The position numbers and the translations under genes are program-made. Below, piece by piece: positions 56,252 through 64,000 of a DNA stretch of 64,000 nucleotides; the first letter of the stretch is position 1; each line of letters begins with the position of its first letter. The notes beneath the pieces were generated by a model. It was not told the origin of the DNA, did no database searches, and saw only the letters and a program-made list of their open reading frames with translations. This stretch comes from Arsenophonus sp052401645 (lineage in GTDB: Bacteria; Pseudomonadota; Gammaproteobacteria; Enterobacterales; Enterobacteriaceae): assembly GCA_052401645.1 (NCBI GenBank), contig CP198939.1, positions 1,674,001 through 1,738,000 of the forward strand, given 5' to 3'.

Positions 56252-57133
56252 ATGAAGCTAATCTTTAGTCAAAAATCATATTTACAATTACGTATCGTTA
56301 TTATTATCATTATTTCAATTATATTGATTATTTTCGATAGTAAATTCAATGCTTTTAATAAAATACGTAGTTATTTAGATACTGTTGTTATCCCTTTTTA
56401 CTTTTTAGTAAATAGCCCACAAAAAATACTTGATAATATTTCATATATATTGATAAAAAAAAAGCAACTTATTTTTGAAAATAAAGAATTAAAGAAAGAA
56501 CTTTTATTCAAAAAAGCAGATAATTTATTACTTGAACAACTTAAACAAGAAAACGCTAGATTACGCCAATTGTTAGGATCACCTTTACTAGAGAATAAGT
56601 ATGATGTGATGATTGCTCAAGTTCTTGCTGGTATAAATACGCCTTATAGAGATCAAATTATGATTGATAAGGGTTTAGATGATGGTGTTTACGAAGGTCA
56701 GCCTATTATTAGTGATAAAGGCGTTGTTGGACAAGTTATCACAATAAGCCAATTTAGTAGCCGTGTTTTACTAATTTGCGATAGAACACATGCATTACCT
56801 ATACAATTATTACGTAATGATATTCGAATTATTGCAAATGGAATAGGATGTAGTAATGATCTTCAATTTGAACCTTTACCAAATAATATTAATATACATA
56901 TTGGTGATATGATAGTCACATCTGGTTTAGGAGAACGATTCCCAAAAGGTTATCCAGTTGCTATTGTTTCTTCTATAAAACATGATGCTCAACGTGCTTA
57001 TATGATTGTTCATGCACGACCAACTGCAAATTTACAAAGATTACATTATCTTTTATTATTATGGGTAAACTCTAGAAATTCTTCTAATTCTTTACCTTTA
57101 TCAGAAATATATCGAACAACAAGTAAGCATTAA
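56252..57133 (+). CDS. mreC: Rod shape-determining protein MreC
   Basis: MreC spans the inner membrane once and links MreB to the periplasmic wall-synthesis enzymes PBP2 and RodA. The product has 293 residues against about 367 in E. coli. The N-terminal signal anchor (about 14-33, Ile-rich), the coiled coil (about 70-105, ending LKQENARLRQLLGSP) and both beta domains (GVYEGQPIISDKGVVGQV, VTSGLGERFPKGYPVA) are complete. What is missing is the Pro/Gln/Ala-rich C-terminal tail after the LLLLWVNSRN region, which is thought to be disordered. The gene ends at a clean TAA. It lies 105 bases after mreB and should be co-transcribed. Confidence 0.96.
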   Translation: MKLIFSQKSYLQLRIVIIIIISIILIIFDSKFNAFNKIRSYLDTVVIPFYFLVNSPQKILDNISYILIKKKQLIFENKELKKELLFKKADNLLLEQLKQENARLRQLLGSPLLENKYDVMIAQVLAGINTPYRDQIMIDKGLDDGVYEGQPIISDKGVVGQVITISQFSSRVLLICDRTHALPIQLLRNDIRIIANGIGCSNDLQFEPLPNNINIHIGDMIVTSGLGERFPKGYPVAIVSSIKHDAQRAYMIVHARPTANLQRLHYLLLLWVNSRNSSNSLPLSEIYRTTSKH

Positions 57134-57299
57134 TATTTTTTTCAATATGATTTATATTATAAAATTGTCTTATCGAATAAAACTTAATACTAGTATAAAA
57201 GTTTATTTAATAAAAAATAAAATATAAAACAATTTTCTTTAACTATTAATATAGATAAAAATTGCCACCTTAAAATTAATATAATTAAAAAATATAAAA

Positions 57300-57791
57300 A
57301 TGGATTATTACCATGGTAGTAATAAACAGTGTATCATTTGGCTATCATTCTTAATTGCAATAATTTTAGAGCAAATGCCTTGGCCTGAACAGTTTATTTA
57401 TTATCGACCAATGTGGTTATTATTAATTTTAATTTATTGGGTTATGGCTTTACCACATAGGATTAGTATAGGTACAGGATTTTTTTTGGGTATCTTAATA
57501 GATTTAATTCAAGGTTCAACATTTGGTATAAATGCATTAGCATATAGTATAATTTGTTATTTAATATCCTATAAACATAATCTTATTCGTAATATTCCAC
57601 TTTGGAAGCAATCGATTGTTGTTTCAGGATTATCAGTGTTTATGAATTTTACAATATTTTTCGCAGAGTTTTTTTCTTCCGTTATATTATTTCATGTGAA
57701 AATATTTTGGAATTGCTTGATTAATGCTATTTTATGGCCATGGATATTTTTATTATTACGGAAAATTCGTCATAAATTTTTAGTTCACTAA
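57300..57791 (+). CDS. mreD: Rod shape-determining protein MreD
   Basis: MreD is a small inner-membrane partner of MreC in the elongasome. The 163-residue product equals the family length (about 162) and has about five to six hydrophobic segments. The family features PWPEQFIYYRPMWLLLILIYW near the start and GIDL-like GILIDLIQGSTFGINALAYS in the middle are readable. It begins 166 bases after mreC ends, whereas the two genes are nearly contiguous in E. coli, so the spacer has grown or the mreC end has shortened by mutation. No clear ribosome-binding site precedes the ATG. Confidence 0.95.
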   Translation: MDYYHGSNKQCIIWLSFLIAIILEQMPWPEQFIYYRPMWLLLILIYWVMALPHRISIGTGFFLGILIDLIQGSTFGINALAYSIICYLISYKHNLIRNIPLWKQSIVVSGLSVFMNFTIFFAEFFSSVILFHVKIFWNCLINAILWPWIFLLLRKIRHKFLVH

Positions 57792-59928
57792 AATAAATTA
57801 GGAAATTAATTATTTATATTCTAATAATTTCTTTTTATAATAAAATTTATTTATAAAAAAAATTACTAGAAAAGCATAATTTATAACTTAATAATTATAA
57901 TAATATTCGAAATTATTTTCTATAAAATAGAAAATTTTAATATTAATTAAAAATATAAAATCAGGAATTTATTCTACTCAATAACTAAAATATTTTAGAA
58001 TAGTATTAAAATCAAAGAAAAACTATATATATCTTTATATAAATCTTTTATAAATAAACAATTAAACATTCAGTAATTCTAAAAATTAAAATTATATTAC
58101 ATAAACATTAAGAGAATTTTCAATAAAAAGGTATAACGCTATAACTCTAATCCTATTATAAAATAAATAAAAGATATTGTATAATTTAATGGTGATAAAA
58201 CAGTATTAAATTAATTATAGATAAATAAATCGATTAATATATATTATTAAGTAAATCTATAATATAAATAAATAGAATTTATATTATTTATGTTAAATAT
58301 TGATATCTTATTTAAAAGTATTAAAGGAAATTATTTCTATACTTATACAGTTGATTTAATATCAGTTTTATATGAATAAGATTAATTATTTAAATAAATT
58401 ATAATAATTGAATTATTAATAAATATAATATTATCTAAAATATGTTTATTTTATATTGATTAATAAGAACTTGATTATCTATAATAATAATATGATAAAA
58501 ATCATATTGAACATAAAGTTTAAGAAGTAATTATAAAATAATATTTATACAAAAAAATCAAAATTAAAATTATTATATATATTAACTTATTTAAAATGAG
58601 TATTAGAAATATACTATTTTTATTCAGTTTTTATATTTTAAAATATGTTAATAAATCTATTTTATGAATTATAAAATAGATTTTCATATATATGGAATTG
58701 GTAATTGATTAAATAAAAATACGATTTGATATTCCATAATTAGTTATAAATATTTGCTTTATACAAAATATATTTATTTGATAAAAAAATATTAAATTAT
58801 CTATAAAACTTAATATTACTTATATAAATTCATATTTTAATTTTAATCTTATTTATATTTTGCTAAATGTTTTAAAAGATAAAAAACAGAGAACTTTAAA
58901 AAAATATAAAACTAGATTTTAGTTAAGATAGTAATTTACTACTAATATAATACTAAAAATATAAAGATCAATAACAATAAATTATTTGAATATAAAATCT
59001 TATCTTCTATTAATTAATAGATACAATTATTGAACGAAACTTCATAAGTTTTAACGAAGATTTTTAATAAAAATTAATTTTAATATTTTATACAATTTTA
59101 ATTGTATTAATACTTCATTAGATAATGATATATAACGGTTTAAAACTAAATTTCGTTATATTGAATAAGTTTATCGTATCAATAAGTATACATTCTAAAA
59201 AATACGATGAAATTACAATTTCATCAAAATTAATTATTTAATATTATAAATATCTATATGATATTAAAATATATTTCCAATCACTTAAAATATAAAGTTT
59301 TAATTAAAATCAGGTCGATTACTATCTTATTATAATTAATTTAAAGAAATAAAGATTATTTATATTAATATTAATGCTTTATTGTCATAATAAAATCTAA
59401 ATAAGAAATTTAATTCTTAGTGCTAATATTAATGCTTTCTAAGTTAGAATAATAAAAAAAATATATTTTGTATAAAATAATATATAAAAACTTTATAGAT
59501 AGATTTTTATATTAAAATGAAATTATTATTTTATGTTTTAGTATCCATAAATAAAAAATATTATTAAAGTAATTTAAAAACAATTCTAAATGGTTTTTAT
59601 TTATAAATTAAAATTTCTAGAAATAATATAAAAATATGTAAAACATTAAATATATTTTATATCATAAATAATACACTTACAATGGAAAGGAGTAAAATAT
59701 ATATAAACTATACTAATAGATTTTAATTATCTCCTTTTATTTTTTTAAAATAATCGATAGAGTTAATTAAATAGTGAGGATTATTATGTATTAACAAAAG
59801 TATAAATTTTTATAACAAATTTTCAAAATTTAAATTAAATAATTACATAATAAAACAGATTTATATAGCTATAATAGCGATTATATTACCATTGTTATAA
59901 TTTCTTTTAAAAAAGGGTATAAATAAGA
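57792..59928. other. Gene-free 2.1-kb spacer in the maf-rng slot
   Basis: No gene is readable between mreD and yhdP. E. coli has maf (yhdE, about 0.6 kb) and rng (about 1.5 kb) here, about 2.1 kb in total, matching the spacer closely. No RNase G S1 motif or Maf signature can be seen. A loose inverted pair AAAGGAG/CTCCTTT at about 59694-59739, followed by T-runs, might be a terminator, but the pairing is imperfect. Confidence 0.6.
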
Positions 59929-62900
59929 GTGAAAAAACTAGTACCTAAAGCATTGGTAACTATTAGTATAGTAATAATATTTATTATAGCATTATCCATC
60001 ATAGGATTTCGTTTTTTTCTTTATCAAATTAATGAATATAGAGATCAACTTGAAGAACAACTTCAAATATTAACTGGAATGACATTTAAAATTAATCATA
60101 TTGAATCTGAAATGATTACTTTTTGGCCAAAAATAACACTTTCTGATTTTAGTGTTAATACAGAAAAAATATATATTAATATAAAAAAAGTAAAATTATC
60201 ACTTGATATATGGCGTTCATTATCTTCTTTAAAGCTTTACTTTAAAGATATTATGTTTTATCAATTAAATGTTAACTACAATAACCCATTAAAATTCAAT
60301 AGTCAAAATAATTTTATTAATTTTCATTTAAATATTTTAAATAAACTGTTTTTAAAACAATTCTATTATTTTAAGTTAAAAGAAGGTCGCATTACTTTTT
60401 TAACACAATATGCAGAAAAAAGAACATTAAATATTCATGAACTAATTTGGTTGAATAAAAATTCATATCATCAAGCACAAGTATTTTTAAATTTTGATAC
60501 TTTACAAAAACGAAATAAGAATGAAATTCAAATTAAACTAAATCTTTATAAAAAAAATGATGTAATTAATGAAGGGAAAGTTTATTTAGAAGCGAATGAT
60601 ATAAATTTACTACCGTGGTTAAGTTGGGGGTTACGCGATGATGTTACTGGATTAAAGAATACGATATTTAATCTTTCTAGTTGGATTACAATTAAAGACG
60701 GTCATATAGAAAATGGTCGATTACATATTCATCATGGGCAAGTAAATTGGAAGATTGATAAACAAGATCATCAACTATCTGTTAATGACTTATTATTAGA
60801 AATGAATTATAAGGAAAATGGATGGTTATTTAATATTACACATTTACAAAATTTGAAAACTGATAAAAAACAATGGATTGAAGGTCAAATTTCTATATTC
60901 TATTTACCAAAATTAAAAACAAATGAAGATTATTGGCATATAAAAGTTAATAATATTCAATTAGAAAGTATAAAATCAATTTTACCAATTTTTTCTTTTT
61001 TTATGCCTAAATTAATCAATGATTTGAAAAAACTTCAACTAAAAGGTCGGCTAATTACACTAGAATTAGATATTTTTCCTAGAAAATTAGAAAAAACAGT
61101 AATTGATGTAACTTGGGAAGATATTAGCTGGATACATTGGAAAGGCTTACCTTCAGTTAATCATTTTAGTGGTACATTCCGAGGTAATAAAAAAAAATGG
61201 ATACTATCATTTAACCTAAACAATAGTTTAATTGAATATCAAGAAATGTTTAAAGCTCCATTAGAAATCTCTTACTGGAAAGGAAAAATTTTTTATTTAG
61301 AAGAAAAAGAATCACGTAAAATATGGAGCGAAAACATGGAAGTTCAAGCAAAATCATTATGGATAACAGGAGATTTTCATTATCTAATTCAAAAAAATAA
61401 ACCATCTACATTAACTATTTTAGGAGGTGCAAAATTAATAAATGCTTGTGATGCATGGCGTTATTTTCCAATAAAATTAATGGGTAAAGATTTATCTGAT
61501 TATCTAACGAAAGCAATTATTGCCGGTCATATAGATGAGGCTACAATGGTTTTTCATGGTAATCCAATTGATTTTCCTTTTAAAAAAAATAATGGACAAT
61601 TTCAAATTTTTGTTCCACTACGAGGTGCAATTTTTAAATATCAACATAATTGGCCAACAATTTTTGATTTAGATATTGATCTTAATTTTGAACGAAATGC
61701 ACTATGGATGTCTGCTCCTAGTGTAAAATTAGGTGATGTTAAGATGTTAAATCTTAATGCATATATTTCAGATTATAGTAAATCTAATTTATTAATAAAA
61801 TCAAACATTATTAGTGATGGAAAAGCTATAAGTAATTTTTTCAAAAAAATTATGATGGATAATCCGATTGGAAAGATATTAGATACAGTTAAGATAGGTG
61901 GTAATATTGCTGGTAAATTGATCCTTGATATTCCATTAAAAGAAAGTAGTAATAATATAATTACTAGTGGTTATATTGATTTTAATAGTAATGATCTCAA
62001 TATCACTTTAATTAATAGTCAATTAAAACACTTAACAGGACGTTTTTATTTTCGCAATAGTGATTTTAAAAGTGATAAACTACAAGCTCAATGGTTTAAT
62101 CAACCAGTAAATATAACACTTAATACAATTAATAAACGACAGAATTATAATCTGAATATTAAATTAAGTGGTAATTGGAAAATTAAAAAAATCAGTAATT
62201 TACCTAAATCAATTATTCATAACTTGGCAGGTAGCACATCCTGGAAAGGACAAGTTAATATTCAATTACCTAATCAACTAAGAAAAAATATAACATTATC
62301 TATTGCTATAAGTGGAAAATTAAATAATATAATAAGTGAATTTCCTGCATTGAATACTAAAAAACTAAAACAATTAGATAATATACAAATTCGTGCTAAT
62401 GGAGATACTAGTCAATTAAAAATTTATGGTAATGTTGGTCATAGAATTAGATTTAATAGTCAATGGCAATTTTCTAATAAAAAAAATAGATTATTAAAAA
62501 TAACTATTCAACCTTATAAAGAAAAAAATATTATTCTTCAAAAAAATCCATTAGTTGTTATTAACTTACCTGAAATAAGTGATCTTAAATGGTTTTCATT
62601 ATTAACTTCATTTTTTTCATCAAATATATTAACTCAAAATTATAGTAAATCAATTTTAATACCAAATATCATTATTATTGATTTGGAAAAAATCACTTTT
62701 GCTAAACAACAATGGAATAAAATGGTATTTACAATTGAAAAAAGTGATGAATTAACAAAAATTGTTGTAGATAGTGATAAGTTGAATGGAAGTTTAATTA
62801 TTTCAAAACAAAATAATTGGCAGATTAAAATTGATTACCTTTATTTTAATCCAGAAATTTTATCACAAAAACAAAATTATGAAGAAACGAAAGATATTTG

Positions 62901-63738
62901 GCAAAAATATAACATTTCAAATTGGCCAAATATAGACATTTATTGCTTGAAATGCTTAATTGTTAATCATAAGCTTAATGAACTTAGAGCACAAATCATC
63001 CGAAATAAACAAACTCTTATTTTAAAAAATGGATCTTTAATGGAAGGTGATACTAATCTAAAAATTTTTGCTATATGGCATGCAAATAAACAAAACAGTA
63101 CAGTGATAAAAGGAGTATTAAGAGGTAATCAATTTAATGATTTAGCTTCCTATTACGGTATATTAACGCCAATTAAAGAAGCTCCATTTAAAATGGATTT
63201 TGATTTAAATTTATCGACAACACCATTCAAACCTGATATTGGTAGTTTGAATGGAAATTTGCGTTTTAATTTAGAAAAGGGAAGGATTTCCCATATGGGT
63301 GGTGGTAGATCTGGACAATTTTTACAATTTGTTAGTTTTGACGTACTACTTCGTAAATTACAACTAGACTTTAGTGATACTTTTAATAATGACTTCATAT
63401 TTGATTCTATTCGTGGTGATGCTACTATAAAAAATGGCATTTTAAATATTAATAATTTTTATCTTGATGGATTAATTGCTGATATTGTAGTAAACGGTAA
63501 GATTGATTTAGTTCATCGTAATATGAACATAGAAGCTATTATTACACCTGAAATTTCAGCTCCAGTAAGTGTTGCAACAGCTATTGTGATTAATCCATTT
63601 GTAGGTGCAGCAGTATTTGCCGTAACTAAAGCATTAAGACCATTATGGAGTAAAATATCAGTTATTCGTTATCGAATTATTGGTAGTCTTGATCAACCAA
63701 AAGTTAATGAAATATTTCATAAATTAAATGAAAATTAA
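59929..63738 (+). CDS. yhdP: YhdP, AsmA-like inter-membrane lipid transport protein
   Basis: YhdP is one of the AsmA-like proteins (with TamB and YdbH) that bridge the periplasm and carry phospholipid from the inner to the outer membrane in E. coli. The 1269-residue product matches E. coli (about 1266) and is open throughout. An N-terminal membrane anchor lies at about residues 8-31. It is followed by IWRSLSSLKLYFKDIMFYQL, like the family's DVWQSL segment, a long beta-rich DUF3971-type region, and the C-terminal AsmA-like part (GRISHMGGG, VATAIVINPFVGAAVFAVTK, GSLDQPKV). The start is GTG with AAAGGG about 12 bases upstream. It is the longest gene here and fully kept in a genome that has lost most accessory genes, so outer-membrane lipid supply is probably still needed. 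Confidence 0.93.
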   Translation: MKKLVPKALVTISIVIIFIIALSIIGFRFFLYQINEYRDQLEEQLQILTGMTFKINHIESEMITFWPKITLSDFSVNTEKIYINIKKVKLSLDIWRSLSSLKLYFKDIMFYQLNVNYNNPLKFNSQNNFINFHLNILNKLFLKQFYYFKLKEGRITFLTQYAEKRTLNIHELIWLNKNSYHQAQVFLNFDTLQKRNKNEIQIKLNLYKKNDVINEGKVYLEANDINLLPWLSWGLRDDVTGLKNTIFNLSSWITIKDGHIENGRLHIHHGQVNWKIDKQDHQLSVNDLLLEMNYKENGWLFNITHLQNLKTDKKQWIEGQISIFYLPKLKTNEDYWHIKVNNIQLESIKSILPIFSFFMPKLINDLKKLQLKGRLITLELDIFPRKLEKTVIDVTWEDISWIHWKGLPSVNHFSGTFRGNKKKWILSFNLNNSLIEYQEMFKAPLEISYWKGKIFYLEEKESRKIWSENMEVQAKSLWITGDFHYLIQKNKPSTLTILGGAKLINACDAWRYFPIKLMGKDLSDYLTKAIIAGHIDEATMVFHGNPIDFPFKKNNGQFQIFVPLRGAIFKYQHNWPTIFDLDIDLNFERNALWMSAPSVKLGDVKMLNLNAYISDYSKSNLLIKSNIISDGKAISNFFKKIMMDNPIGKILDTVKIGGNIAGKLILDIPLKESSNNIITSGYIDFNSNDLNITLINSQLKHLTGRFYFRNSDFKSDKLQAQWFNQPVNITLNTINKRQNYNLNIKLSGNWKIKKISNLPKSIIHNLAGSTSWKGQVNIQLPNQLRKNITLSIAISGKLNNIISEFPALNTKKLKQLDNIQIRANGDTSQLKIYGNVGHRIRFNSQWQFSNKKNRLLKITIQPYKEKNIILQKNPLVVINLPEISDLKWFSLLTSFFSSNILTQNYSKSILIPNIIIIDLEKITFAKQQWNKMVFTIEKSDELTKIVVDSDKLNGSLIISKQNNWQIKIDYLYFNPEILSQKQNYEETKDIWQKYNISNWPNIDIYCLKCLIVNHKLNELRAQIIRNKQTLILKNGSLMEGDTNLKIFAIWHANKQNSTVIKGVLRGNQFNDLASYYGILTPIKEAPFKMDFDLNLSTTPFKPDIGSLNGNLRFNLEKGRISHMGGGRSGQFLQFVSFDVLLRKLQLDFSDTFNNDFIFDSIRGDATIKNGILNINNFYLDGLIADIVVNGKIDLVHRNMNIEAIITPEISAPVSVATAIVINPFVGAAVFAVTKALRPLWSKISVIRYRIIGSLDQPKVNEIFHKLNEN

Positions 63739-64000
63739 AAAATAATTAAGTAATAATATTTATATTATAAAATATTAGAATAATTATAAAAAAATATTTT
63801 TTAATAAATAAACAAATTTAAAAACATATAAATTAAAATAGATCATTGTTTTATAAAGATAAAATTATTTCAACATTAATAGTCAAAATATTTTATATTT
63901 AAACTTATAAATTATAAGATTCATTATAAATTACTATATTTCTATATAATTATATATAGATTAAATATGTTATATTAATAGAGTGAATATGAATTTTATT
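63739..64000. other. Spacer after yhdP to window end
   Basis: About 260 AT-rich bases. An ATG at 63989, preceded by GAGTGA, could be the start of the next gene; in E. coli tldD follows yhdP. Only four codons are inside the window, so this is not called. Confidence 0.4.

Noticed and set aside
63153..63440. Minus-strand frame inside yhdP
   Set aside because: Shadow of the yhdP coding frame. The same applies to minus- or plus-strand frames inside dnaE, ubiA, plsB, bax and accC.
63989..64000. ATG at the window end as start of tldD
   Set aside because: Position fits E. coli order, but only four codons are visible, so it cannot be supported.
1..64000. Mobile elements, prophage, toxin-antitoxin, restriction or other defence genes
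   Set aside because: No transposase, integrase, terminal repeats with target duplications, or defence motif is readable. The window is entirely ancestral housekeeping genes and decayed DNA.

Overview
The window is chromosome of a strongly reduced, very AT-rich gammaproteobacterium of the Enterobacterales, almost certainly a host-restricted (insect-type) endosymbiont. Every recognisable protein is an enterobacterial housekeeping protein, and several blocks keep Escherichia coli-like order: dnaE-accA..tilS..proS..gmhB; ubiA/plsB; yhhQ-tusA..rsmD/ftsY..rpoH; panF-yhdT-accC-accB; mreBCD..yhdP. A type II dehydroquinase gene (aroQ) just upstream of accBC and the RpoH N-terminus look closer to Yersiniaceae/Morganellaceae-type bacteria than to E. 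coli. I cannot name the species. Recognisable coding sequence totals about 24 kb of 64 kb (roughly 38%). Single lines counted by eye give about 8-12% GC in empty stretches and 23-40% in genes.

Layout: 1-9.3 kb holds the tail of a probable lpxB, dnaE-accA, a frameshifted tilS and proS. 9.3-19.2 kb holds gmhB, ubiA and plsB separated by empty DNA. 19.2-37.2 kb is nearly empty, with only bax (23.1-23.9 kb) before an uninterrupted 13.3-kb gene desert. 37.2-46.5 kb holds yhhQ, tusA, rsmD, ftsY and rpoH. 49.2-53.3 kb holds the fragmented panF and yhdT, then the intact aroQ-accB-accC operon. 55.1-63.7 kb holds mreB, mreC, mreD and the long yhdP.

Functionally the survivors serve replication (dnaE), fatty-acid and phospholipid synthesis (accA, accB, accC, plsB), the envelope (mreBCD, bax, gmhB, yhdP, probably lpxB), protein targeting (ftsY), tRNA/rRNA maturation and charging (tilS, tusA, yhhQ, rsmD, proS), the heat-shock sigma factor (rpoH), and quinone and shikimate chemistry (ubiA, aroQ). 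The cell appears to build its own rod-shaped, LPS-bearing envelope while having lost pantothenate uptake and many accessory genes.

The main points of interest are a tilS frameshift inside a 10-A tract that could be bypassed by RNA polymerase slippage; spacers whose lengths approximate the genes missing from the conserved order, so erased genes seem to remain as un-deleted DNA; unusual residues in the ATP site of AccC; a basic instead of acidic FtsY N-domain; and several long inverted repeats in the deserts. I see no mobile element, CRISPR array, rRNA, tRNA, phage or defence system, and nothing that supports a new multi-gene system.
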